Positions 25,961-36,585 of a DNA stretch of 64,000 nucleotides are shown here, piece by piece. The DNA comes from Mytilus trossulus. Taxonomy: Eukaryota > Mollusca > Bivalvia > Mytilida > Mytilidae. The stretch lies in contig NC_086382.1 in NCBI RefSeq assembly GCF_036588685.1, positions 69,909,999-69,973,998 of the forward strand, read 5' to 3'. Position 1 is the stretch's first letter, and every line of letters starts with the position of its first letter. The position numbers and the translations under genes were made by a program. The notes under the pieces were generated by a model. That model was not told where the DNA came from. It did no database searches and saw only the letters and a program-made list of their open reading frames with translations.

Positions 25961-26264
25961 GTGAATACTTTACTCAGTATATATGAACATAGTTTTTCAA
26001 CGTGAGAATTACAATTCATATTAATGTTATCTGTGTTTTTTTCCAAACTGAACTAAGCCTAAGGGTTCCAATATCATAAAAGGAATGTTTATTAAGAATT
26101 TCATAATGTTGTATGTTGTTCAATTAAGCAACTGTTGGAATCATTTTTATATGAATTCAATATTATTTTGGTATGTATGATGGTATGGCGCTGTTGTCTT
26201 CATCTATATATAGTCACTTGGTTTTTATGTCGTTGAAACGTTGAAGGAGTCGATTTGTTTTTAT

Positions 26265-26605
26265 CGGACCACAGATAAATTATCACGTTGTGATTGGTTA
26301 AACACCGTCACGTGGTGACCCCCTATGAGACCGTATGGGGTTAGTAAGTTTCATACGGGGTTCGTGACGCGTTAATGGCGACGTCATCCATTAATGTTGT
26401 TGTGTTTCATTGCTCATTTTTCATCAAAACGCCGCAGAAAAAGTCCAGCGGCCGATAAATTTGTTATACGGTTAACTTCTGACCCCCTACGGATCCATAG
26501 AGGGTGAATAAAATTCATAGGGGACTCGGCCTCCGGCCTCACCCCCTATGGATTTTACTAACCCTCTATGGATCCGTATGGGGTCAGTAGCGAACCATAT
26601 AACTT
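26265..26605. mobile_element. repeat with a ~58-bp-arm hairpin
   Basis: Arms 26465-26523 and 26542-26600 pair, with CCCCCTACGGATCCATAGAG on one side and its near reverse complement CTCTATGGATCCGTATGGGG on the other, around CTCGGCCTCCGGCCTC. Related CCCCCTATGAGACCGTATGG sequence lies upstream at 26320-26340. No protein is seen. Confidence 0.65.
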
Positions 26606-27754
26606 ATAGTATTAAATTTTAACACATGGATTATTACCACTAACGGGTCAAAAGTTGAAAAATGCATTCTTATAAAACTTAATTCAAATTGCAATTTTCC
26701 TTACCAAGTTTAATGTGTTTTCAAAGTATTCAGTATAGTCTAAGATCTCAAAATGTGAATTGTTTTCTATTATTATGGTGTTATAGAAAGGACCAAAGAC
26801 AGGGATTTTTTTATGCCCTGTCGATAGGCGTTTGGGGCATTATACATGTATTACCCTTAATCGTCCGTTTTACCGTCTGTCATTCCATCTTTCCATTTTA
26901 TTTTGCAGCACTCTAATTCAACTTTGCCTCTATTTAATTTGATAAAGCTCATACACAAAGGTAAAAAAACTATAAAACGCAAAAGTCACCTGCTGTACTA
27001 CAGTTCTGCTCCTTTATGACTAGGAAAATTTCATTTCTTTTTTGTTTGTTTTTGCACTCTCACCTTAATCCCTAAATGCTGAAAATGTAGACGCAAAACA
27101 AGAAATGCAGAGCTAATCAGACAAATCATAATTTAGAACTGCAGCCCGTCATATCATATTTGATATTCACTCCTTTTTAAAAGCTTTTCAAAACGTTTAC
27201 TATACATTTTATTTTTACGGCGTCGGCGTTGGCTACGCAATGTATAAGTTTGTGATTAGGTCTAGTTTATGTTGAATCACAAGTGGTGGTTCAATAATAT
27301 GTTTTATGCAGTTGTATAAGTATTAGAACATCTCATTTCCATAGATAATATTTAGCCCTGTCCCCTTGGTAATTGTCTATTGACTTTGAAAATTTATTGG
27401 CATTTGCAAGTCATATTTTTATTTTGGTTTCAACATTTGCATTTTCAAAATTACAAAAAGTCGTTACATAACCATTTCAGTTTATTTTTTTTAATATTTT
27501 AAGGAAGTTATATATATACAGCGCCCTCGTGGGAAAATCGTTGACTACTATTCAGACGTTTTATATATATATAATATAATTATTTTCTGTGACTGTATCT
27601 TACATTAATTTGTAGGTTCCTTTACTATAGATAATTTAGCTGATCTGTAACAATAACATCTTCATGCCTTATATATCATGTACTGTAGTACGCCGCTAGA
27701 TTAAAACTGTCGTTGAAAGGTAACACATAGCCAGCGAAAGCTTCATAATTGTAG

Positions 27755-27930
27755 AGCCCAGGTGGTCGTGTGGTCTAGCGGGACGACTGCAGTGCAGGCG
27801 ATTTGGTGTCACGATGTCACAGAAGCATGGGTTCGAATCCCGGCGAGGGAAAACCCAAAAATTTGCGAAAGCAAATTTACAGATCTAACATTGTTGGGTT
27901 GATGTTTAGACGAGTTGTATATATATATAT
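27755..27930 (+). mobile_element. tRNA-derived SINE
   Basis: The head carries RNA polymerase III promoter boxes: an A-box-like TGGTCTAGCGG and a B box GGTTCGAATCC. A non-tRNA body and a (TA)n tail at about 27920 follow. The first and last stem halves do not pair, so it is not a working tRNA. A diverged relative lies at 45595-45735 in the other orientation. Confidence 0.75.
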
Positions 27931-28189
27931 ATTTGACCTACTGCATTATTACATAGAACATATGACAGACGGAAAATTCGAAACATAAGGCTATTACAAA
28001 CAAAGTATGAAGCATCCAGGTATTCTATGTTAATACCGAATACAAAGCTCTATAGAAATAGTTTTCGCCATCGCTGGACAGTAATACCTTTGTCTCACTC
28101 TATAAAATTTTACATTCACTGTTTATAGACTATTCCCACACCGACAAAGTTCAGGGATAAAGAACGCCATACTAATTTTCAAATTGTAC

Positions 28190-31100
28190 ACACGAAACTA
28201 AAATTAAATAATACACGACTAACAAAGGCCAGAGGCTCCTGACTTGGGACAGGCGCAAAAATGCGACGGGGTTAAACATGTTTGTGAGATCTCAACCCTC
28301 CCCCTATACCTCTAGCCAATGTAGAAAAGTGAACGCATAACAATACGCACATTAAAATTCAGTTCAAGAGAAGTCCGCGTCTGATGTCAGAAGATGTAAC
28401 CAAAGAAAATAAACAAAATGACAATAATACATAAATAACAACAGACTACTAGCAGTTAACTGACATGCCAGCTCCAGACTGACAGAAAGATCATGATTTA
28501 ATCATATGAACATCAGGCACAATCCTTCCCGTTAGGGGTTTAGTCTCATACCATCATGACATATATGAGAAGAACATAGCCCGTGTCATGCCAACAACTT
28601 GTTTTTGAATAAATGTTTTTAGTTCCGACGCAAAGACCCTATAAGTGAATCAATATTAATGCCAAAATATGCAATCTTTAATGACCTGACAACAGTATCG
28701 TAGCTATATCCCTTCTTAATAAGTCTATTCAAAAGTTTTGTTAGTTTCTGAGGTGAATATTGACACCTTTGTGCTTTATAAAGAATATTTCCATAAAAAA
28801 ATGGATGTGAAATACCTAAACGTATAAGAAGTCTGCATGTTGAGCTATATTTACGAATGATACCGATGATAAATTTTAGTTTATGTTTTGACTAGTTTGT
28901 GATATCGAAAACTCTGGTGTAATAATTTTTCAGTAATACATAAATTTCTCTCGTTAAAATCTAAAATATTGTTACATACACGAGCGAATCGTACAAGTTG
29001 AGATATATAAACACACTAAGATGGTGACAAGGGAACGTCACCATCTAAAAATGGATAATAACGATAGGAAATAAAAAATCATCTCTTCTATCATAAATTG
29101 TAGTATTTAGCTTTCCGTTAGTGATATAGATATCAAGGTCGAGGAAAGGACAGTGGTCATTGTTAGTTTAAACATATTTTATTGTCCAAAAACATTGACA
29201 ATAGGATTAGACACAAGTTTTGCAACTTAGAACGTCTTCTCCATTACATACAAATAATAAATAACCGAACAAAAATGAAATACATAATAATAACATCATA
29301 AACAATATTAATATGAAGACATGAAACTAACGAGAATTTAAACGACATGACTCATCTATTTCTAAAAGTCGAATTGACCGTAAATTTTTATGATAGACCT
29401 ACCTGGTAGGTTGTATTAATCTTGGAATAAATATTCCCTCAAAAGGTAAGTGTTTACTGTATTTTAAACAAATAAGTTAAATTGTTGTTGTCAACTGATG
29501 AATTATATACTAAAATCAAATTGATGATCCATGTCTTAGGAAAAAATGAACAATTTCATTCGAAGTCAACAAAAAGTAATAACATTGTTATTGGTATATA
29601 TTTAACCATAATGTCTATAAACTATGAAAAGCGATTGGTCTCTTTAATATAATTCTGCACTTTTATAAAAATTAGCCTGTTTATGTTAAAAGTAAACAAA
29701 GCATTGCCGTACATTAAATTTTCAAAGTCGGTAGGTATATTTTCTTTTCTAAGTTCAAAAAATAAGGTATTCCTTTGCACTGTATAATTTTTACACGAGA
29801 GGAAATAATGTTGGGCATTTTCGTATAAATAACCACATTGACACATTGCGTTAGTTTTAATATTAGCGTGATACAGATCCATGTTCAGGGCACTGCATTT
29901 GTTCCTTAATCTTGCGTGTAAAACATTTAAATATCTATCGCCAATATTGAAATATGTAGGGGGTGATTTGTTTTTATAATATTTCTGTTTAATTTTCAAT
30001 TTAAACATATTTAAAGAAAGTTCATTTCTAACACTTAAATCAAGCGAATTCCACAGTTTGATACTAGATGGAATAAATGATTCCTGATAAAGAGACAGTC
30101 TGCTAGAGGTTTGGTATATATTTTGACTGCTTCGTAGATTGTAATTGTTTGTTTCTGCAACTGTAGGGGGTATTAAATCTAATAAATATTCTGGGGCATC
30201 CTCTTTCATAATTTTGTAAAATAAAGTTAATTTCTTAACTTCCCGTCTAATCCTTAATGTTTCCCATCCCGTCTCTAAATAAAGTGATTGAGTGCTAGCA
30301 TAGCTTGTTAGATCAGTGACAATACGTGCTGCTTCCAGTTGTAATTTTTCTAATCTTTCAGAAGTCAACTGTCCGCAATTATCCCAAACTTCAGAAGAAT
30401 ATTCTAGAACAGGCCTTATAAAAGTTAAATATATTTTTTCTAAATATTCCCTTTTTAGTCGGAATTTCAAACGTCGAAGAACATTTAATTGTTTTTCTAT
30501 TAAAGAATCGACATGATTTGTCCACTTACAATCACTGCTAAAAAATATGCCTAAATGTTGATGACTAGTACCTGTATCTACCTGAACTCCGCCAAAATTA
30601 AAACTCAAGTTATTTTTTGATTTTTTGTTACTAAATAACATGATATTATTTTTATTTGGATTGAATTTTTGTTATTGTTAGTATTAGCTTTATTTAAAGT
30701 AAGTTCAACAGGATATATTTCTTTAATATACATACTGAAGTCGTCATTATTGAGAGCAAAAAGATCATCCAAACATCTAAAAGTATTATTAAATTTATGT
30801 ATCAGATGTTGTTTCGATGGGTTTTTGCTTATTTTTGTCATAAATTGTTACTCATAGCAATACAAAAACAGGTCCGCAATAAGTGGTGCACAGTTAGTCC
30901 CCATTGGAATTCCGATAACCTGACGATATACGGAATCCCCAAAGCGAACAAAAATTTTATCTAGTAAAAATTCAAGGGCATATATAGTATCAAAGCATGT
31001 CCAATTGACAAAGTTTTTTTGTGTATTGCTACAAAAAAATGACCAAAAGAGTTTGAACATATATATTCACATTCTGACTTTTTAAATGCCCATTTAATTA

Positions 31101-31570
31101 GGTGTTTGATTTTTTTCTTAATGAGAATGTGAGGCAATGCGGTATACAGGGTAGACAAATCAAAACTTTGAACAGATTCAAAATCACCAATATAAGCATG
31201 CAATTTATCAACTACTTCCAACGAGTTCTTGACACTCCAAAAGTAATTAATTCCACTATTTTCGAAAGCCTTATTTGAATAATTTATTATCAGGTTTTTA
31301 ATTGTACCAAGTGTGCTGGTAAGAAGAATAGACAATTAGTTGTGGAACAATGGCTTGAAGACGAAACAAATCTATATGTGTAAGGTGTTTTGTGTAGCTT
31401 CGGAAGCCAATACATAGTTGGAACGTTCATTGTATTTGGCTCTGCTTGTAAAGCGGTAGCTAAAATGCATTAATATAACTTGTGACCCGTTATCACTGAA
31501 TTGTTGGGACAAAAACCACTGAATTCAACACGCCATAAGTGATAATAATCCTTGTGTTAAAATGTAATAC
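28190..31570 (-). pseudogene. Penelope-type reverse transcriptase relic, split by a LINE
   Basis: Reading the minus strand from about 31570 down, the pieces are: MYWLPKLHKTPY, a frameshift near 31330, SFDLSTLYTALPH (about 31180), a further frameshift, then VYRQVIGIPMGTNCAPLIAD (about 30900), and FNNTFRCLDDLFALNNDD (about 30790), where the catalytic YxDD core reads CLDD. The frame then stops at the LINE insertion (29168-30673) and resumes as NDHCPFLDLDIYI and DRRDDFLFPIV, with further breaks. The C-terminal part and the 3' tail run to about 28190. The fold family is a Penelope-like RT; no GIY-YIG domain was seen. Several frameshifts make it inactive. Confidence 0.75.
29168..30673 (-). mobile_element. 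5'-truncated LINE (non-LTR retrotransposon), RT C-terminus
   Basis: The minus-strand frame 30641-29622 codes 339 residues (readable upstream as KFNPNKNN). It has the post-catalytic LINE segment: SHQHLGIFFSSDCKW, then FIRPVLEYSSEVWDNC, then LEKLQLEAARIVTDLT, and a C-terminal CQCG...HYFLSC motif. The YADD catalytic core is absent (truncated). The 9-mer ATTGTTAGT flanks it at 29159-29167 and 30674-30682, a clean target duplication inside the Penelope-type relic. The frame is still open, which suggests a fairly recent insertion. The clade is not assigned (Jockey/CR1-like appearance). Confidence 0.85.
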
Positions 31571-31593
31571 AAACGACTCATACAAAATACAAA

Positions 31594-32400
31594 ATTATGG
31601 CATTAAAACAAGTGACTGTAGATGAAGACAACAGCGCCATACCATCATACATGCCAAAATAGTATTGCATTCATATGAAAATGATTTCAAAAGTTGCTTA
31701 ATTGAACAACATACATCATTAAGAAATTCTTATAATTCACATTTTTTTTATGATATTGGAACCCTTAGGCTTAGTTCAGTTTGAAAAAACAACAGAAAAG
31801 CATAATATGAGTTGTAATTCTCACTTTGAAAAACTATGTCCATATATACTGAGTAAAGTATTCACATGCAGAACTACATTTGTACATTCCTATGTAGAAT
31901 AAGTCTGTGCATATATAGAAAAAAAGTATATTCACATGAGGTTAACTATGTTCAAATAGATATATAGAAAAGTATGTGCATATAAGGTAAACGATGTGCA
32001 TATTTAGGAAAAGTATGTGCATATAAGGTAAACGATGTGCATATGTAGGAAAAGTATGTGCATATATATATATAAAAATAAGTGCATATAAAGTAAACTA
32101 TGTTCATATATATGCAAAGTATGTGTTTACATAGAAAATACATGTGCAACATTGAAAAGTATGTGCATTCATGTATATAAACGTTTGTATTCGGCAGCTA
32201 CGGCGTTCCATAAATAGGCTCTTTAGCAAAACAGCGCATGTATATAAGAATACGAGCAACTTGTGCGCACAAGTTGTACAACTCGTGCGCACAAGTTTAT
32301 AACTCGTGCGCACAAGTTGTGTAACTCGTGCGCACAAGTTGTGTAACTTGTGCGCACAAGTTGAATTTTTTTTTTTGCATGGCACTCCAGGGCTTCCGTA
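31594..32400. repeat. right inverted terminal repeat of the 7-kb element
   Basis: The reverse complement of this segment follows 25424-26230 through all its parts with scattered mismatches and short indels. Its palindrome array (about 32258-32364) has five units, some AACTCGTGCGCACAAGTT, against seven on the left. Confidence 0.85.
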
Positions 32401-32599
32401 CCTTGATAAGATATGCTCGGGGATTTACGTTCACTTGACCCACGGAAAGCCAGCTTTATTTACATGTATGTAACCAACGGCATTTCTAGAAAGAAGTGCT
32501 TTTCAATATAGCAAAAAGAAATCTGATGTTCATGCAGTGGTTGTCGTCTGTTTATGTGGTTCATACGTGTTTCTCGTTTGTGTGTTGTTTTTTTATAGA

Positions 32600-32770
32600 T
32601 TAGATCGCTGGTTTTCCCGTTTTAATGGTTTTACACGTCTAGTAATTTTTTGAACTCTTTATAGCTTGCTGTTCGGTGTGAGCCAAGGCTCCGTGTTGAA
32701 GACCGTACCTTAACTATAATGCTTTACTTTTGTAAATTGTGACTTGGATGGAGAGTTGTCTCATTGGTGT
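32600..32770 (+). repeat. retroelement 3' tail fragment
   Basis: Contains GTGAGCCAAGGCTCCGTGTT, GACTTGGATGGAGAGTTGTC and TCATTGG; same subfamily as 14335, 33500 and 40205. Confidence 0.65.
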
Positions 32771-33499
32771 ATATATATACTGTTCTCTGTTCCTGGAACA
32801 AGGCGCGTCTATATAGCTAAGTTTCATCAAGTTTCTAAACTCAAAGAAATAATTCAGATATCGAATACTGTCAACATGGACTGGTATAAATTACAAATAA
32901 AGATTAATATAAGTAAAGTTTTAAAATTTACTGACACAAACATGACAAATAAATGACGTAATCCATGCGTGTATCAAATTTCAGGCTTTTTTGTGGTGAG
33001 GAATATTCTTGGAACGAGAGGCCAATTTCGCCCTTAGTACAATGGTGTAATGCAGATCGCAAGTCTATTAATACAATGGTTGATAATGAAATTGAAATGA
33101 ATATAAAATTACTACTTTACGGAAATAAATAAGAATAATTGACAGTCATCGATTCGTTTCATAAAAATCAATTTTTAATTCCTTTTCTTTCATATTTTAC
33201 GCTGTTTCGTTATGTCAAATATAATTGCTTTATTTGTGTAAATGCAAGTTGAAAATATGATGCCTATATGTATGTCTCGTTAGTTGAATTTTCCTAAATT
33301 CAGTCGCTGTTTAATGTACATGCATGTGCTGTCTTTTTTACGAATTGCGTTATGATATTATTATCTTCTTTTGTGAAACGAACAGGAGAATTGGTAAGCA
33401 ATCGGTTCATCTAATGCTGTGTTAAATTGAACACCGATTAAAATGCTTACTTTTTGCATATTTTTCAATCATTATGATATTTTTTTTTTATATAGATTT

Positions 33500-33690
33500 G
33501 ATTGTTGATTTTCCAGTTTGAATGTTTTTTACACTGTCATTGTTGGGGACCTTTGTGGCTTGCTGTTCGGTTTGAGCCAAGGCTCCATGTTGAAGACCGT
33601 ACTAAAATGGTTTACTGTTACAACAATGTGACTTGGATGGAGATTTGTCTCATTGACATTCTTACCACATCTTCTTATATCCATAGTATG
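33500..33690 (+). repeat. retroelement 3' tail fragment in unit A
   Basis: GTTGGGGACC, GAGCCAAGGCTCCATGTTGA and CTTACCACATCTTCTTATAT match 40255-40400 of unit B, so it was inserted before the duplication. Confidence 0.65.
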
Positions 33691-34009
33691 GTAAAACGAG
33701 TGTTTGATAGTTATCATTTGAAAAAGAATTAACTTGCACAATTAACATTTAACTATGTTGATGATATTTTTGTTTCGCCTATTTCCAACTGATGAACACA
33801 AGCAACAGTTTATATTCAAAGTTTCTGTAAAGAGAAATATACTTGAATCGAAAAGATGCAATTAAAAATATTAAACGAAATGAATAAACGCAAGAGCTAT
33901 AAAATTTGGCAGGTTTGATTTAAAAAAAAATATATATAAACTAGACAGTGCAAAAGATTTCTAATACATTTACTGTCAAGAAGATGAGATAAAACACGTC
34001 AATCGAGAA

Positions 34010-34215
34010 ATATCGTCAAATGACCATCACGTGATTCACAAAACATGACATATCACTTCATGTTTGCAGTTTTATGTTCAAATAGCCATTATAAATGACT
34101 ATATGTACGTCAGGTCATAATGTCATGGTCAATGTAACTGACCTAAACAATTGTTACAACCAATCGTCTATAGCCGATAATTCCAATAAGGAAATCCTCA
34201 ACTATATAAATGAAA
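34010..34215 (+). promoter_or_regulatory. upstream control region of gene A (E-box, TGACG motifs, TATA)
   Basis: In order: AATGACCATCACGTGATT (E-box CACGTG near 34028), TGTACGTCAGGTCATAATGT (near 34105), then TATATAAA at about 34204, some 65 bases before the ATG. The same elements in the same order lie before gene B and, decayed, before the dead copies, while sequence between them has drifted. The binding factors are inference (bHLH at CACGTG, bZIP at TGACG-like sites). Confidence 0.6.
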
Positions 34216-34268
34216 ACTTTGTTGGTTGTTATCATTCATAAAATCTACACGCATTGGTCTACATCAGG

Positions 34269-35115
34269 ATGAAGTCTATTATCTATTCTATCGTTCTCTT
34301 ACTTTCAATTTATTCTACTCAAGGTATGTAAAATGCATAGAGTTTAGAGAACAACTAAGATACGTCTTATAACATTACTACTTTGTTTCCTTAGCTCTTC
34401 GTTTCTTCAAGATGGTTATAGACGAGACTAGTTTGATGGCAAATTATATAAATATTATTTTTTTTTCTATTTTTTTCTTCTTTTATTTTGGTTTTTTAAA
34501 TACCACATTTATCAGATTAATTCCGTATCAAACGAGCTGTATCCCCTAAAATAATGACAGTCAATTGCAAAAGATATTAAGCATGAAAAGAAAGAATTCG
34601 CAATGCATATTTAAACCATGGATAAACGATTAAAGAAGAAAAAAATAGAAATTCAAATTGACTTGTGTAGGCTTCATCTACCTAAAAAAAAAGGAGTCGA
34701 ACTAATTTTGAACTATTTTGTAGGTCGCAGCTATGGCTACCACAAGAAGACGAAAAAGGCACCAGTTGTGTTACCCAGCATCAAAATTCCACACTGTAAC
34801 GTCGGATGTACAAGACAGTTTATATCTCTAGAATGTAGACAGGAAACATTCGGATTTGAGAATGGCGTGAGATGTAAGGGATGCGACATTGATATTTGCA
34901 GAGGCAGGGGAGATAATTTCAACAGATGGCAGGACAATGAAAGAAGAGAAAATAATGGTCGCTGGAGAAAAAAGGATCAAGGAATCGATGTTGGATTCAT
35001 TGATAACATTCAAAATGACATTTTAAATCAAGGACAAGGGCTAGATCAAGGTGATAGGTCAAGAAGTAGATTCGATACTAGAATAAATAGACAATCCAGA
35101 AATGAATGGAATTGA
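34269..35115 (+). CDS. small secreted six-cysteine protein, copy A
   Basis: Two exons, 34269-34323 and 34724-35115 (GT-AG, phase 1), give 148 residues. Exon 1 is almost exactly a signal peptide (MKSIIYSIVLLLSIYSTQ). The mature part starts basic (RSYGYHKKTKK). Six cysteines follow: C-x3-C (CNVGC), C (LEC), then C-x2-C (CKGC) and C (DIC). The tail is long, hydrophilic and rich in Arg, Asn, Gln and Asp (RWRKKDQG, NQGQGLDQG). I do not recognise the family. Six cysteines after a signal peptide would fit a secreted effector or matrix protein, but no function is shown. A second copy at 42193 is about 90 percent identical. The longer frame from 34618 starts inside the intron and lacks a signal peptide. 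Confidence 0.85.
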
Positions 35116-35914
35116 TAATCGGACTTTCGTGTTAGGAAAATATGTTATCACCTAGCATGTTATAATTAGTCATGAAATCCACGTTATATAAGTGAAACAT
35201 TGTGTCAATGTTTTAATATATTTTTGCAAATAAAATTATGTTTTTTATCAAATATATATCGATTATTTTTGTTTACTGATAACGCAGTATAAACCTCGCT
35301 AAATATTCTAGATATTAAGAACTTCCAGACTGTTGGACTTCTCATGGTGGGAGAAGGCAGTGTGTTAGCTCCTTGAACTAGAAATTGAAACAAATTACAT
35401 TGTTTCTGTGGTGTGACGGATACCAATTTTAAGAGTTTAGTTAAAAAGTTCTTAAATGCTGTATCGTTAAAAATCACTTGCTTTGTGTTTCTGTTAAAAG
35501 TTAAATCACAAAAATATTGAACTCAGAGGAAAATTCAAAATAGAAAGTAATCAAAACGCAAAATCAAATGATTAAACACATCAAACGAATGGACAACAAC
35601 TGTCATATTCCTGATTTTATATCAACCTATAAAGGATTGAAATATGTGAAGTCCTTGACTGCATTTACATCAACTCTTATTCATGTTTATCATTCTATAC
35701 GATCATTATATAGTTCTGTTTTATTTTGTTAGATTTTTATATTGAATACACAAATTTGAATACGTTAAATGATTGCCAATGAGACAAATATCCACAGTTT
35801 CTTAATATTCCTATTGGATCTTTACATTCTGTACACAAAAACAAAAATAGAAAAAAGAATAACAAGAATACATTTTTTCTTCTAATTTAATATATAGCAT
35901 ATTATATATAGAGA

Positions 35915-36050
35915 ATAATACATGGCAAAATCCGTATCTTATGTCGTATCATCCCGAGACATCAATATCAGCCCAAGGGCCTTTAGGCCCGAGGGATGAT
36001 ATTGGTCGAGGTTGATACGGCATGTGATACGGATTTTGCCATGTATTATA
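35915..36050. mobile_element. hairpin element with arms of ~67 bases
   Basis: The left arm begins AATAATACATGGCAAAATCC and the right arm ends GGATTTTGCCATGTATTATA. The centre is GGGCCTTTAGGCCC. Arms are paired nearly throughout, with small indels. Likely a MITE or a self-complementary remnant. Confidence 0.75.
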
Positions 36051-36419
36051 GGCTTTATCATATATTTCAACAGAAGAGTATTATATTATATGAACTGTTT
36101 TCTGATCCATAGCACTGGGTTACCTTCAGTTCTACTTTTGTCTTGTTTTAAAGGCCTAAACAGAATTGCTCAATTACTTAATATCCGAAGCACCTTACAA
36201 TTTGCATGCTGTTGTTTTAAAAGAATATTTTGTTTATTATTGTATTTATTTGTGTGTTTTGTAATTTTTATAGTTGCATTTAGTGTGCCAAAAATATGAA
36301 AACTTGACGTTCGTGACGTCACATACCAAACAATGACGTCATTAAAAAAAATGACCTATTTTGAGGAAATTTTTCTTGAGCAAAACAAAGAAAACACTTT
36401 TTGTAAAAAAAAAAAAAAA

Positions 36420-36520
36420 AAGTAGGGTGTGTGATAAAGGGTAGGGGTGCGATAAAGGGTATGCGATAAAGGGTAAGGGTGTGATAAAGGGTATGCGATA
36501 AAGGGTGTACATCAAAGTTG
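36420..36520. repeat. short tandem repeat GATAAAGGGTA
   Basis: Units such as GTGTGATAAAGGGTAG and GCGATAAAGGGTAT are repeated about five times. Confidence 0.8.
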
Positions 36521-36585
36521 CGCGATATGGATTTTAACAACAGGCTATTTATCACATAGATGCAAAACTACTGTATTTACTAATA

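Larger units (their letters stand above)
25424..32400. mobile_element. 7-kb DNA element with ~0.8-kb inverted terminal repeats and palindrome arrays
   Basis: Both ends read TACGGAAGCCCTGGAGTGCC inward, then a poly-A run, then an array of 18-bp palindromes (AACTTGTGCGCACAAGTT). The inverted match continues for about 800 bases (25424-26230 against 31594-32400), through TATGCACATACTTTT-type tandem repeats and a final TGGTATGGCGCTGTTGTCTT. The flanks TCTTGA (25418-25423) and CCTTGA (32401-32406) are a 6-bp target duplication with one difference. The interior holds a hairpin, a tRNA-derived SINE and a Penelope-type relic with a LINE inside; no transposase was seen. It shares its terminal TACGGAAGC, architecture and duplication size with 12409-13766. 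Confidence 0.85.
35116..36585. other. 3' flank of gene A with hairpin and short tandem repeat
   Basis: AATAAA-type signal at about 35230 (GCAAATAAAATTATG). It contains a hairpin at 35915-36050 and a tandem repeat at 36420-36520. No gene is supported. Confidence 0.5.

Noticed and set aside
27755-27850. A functional tRNA gene
   Set aside because: The A and B boxes are present, but the acceptor stem does not pair and a SINE body with TA tail follows.
25424-32400. An LTR retrotransposon
   Set aside because: The 0.8-kb repeats are inverted, not direct, and no gag-pol was seen between them.
34618-34723. ATG at 34618 as the start of gene A
   Set aside because: It lies in the intron, gives no signal peptide, and copy B has no corresponding ATG; the spliced start at 34269 is shared by both copies.
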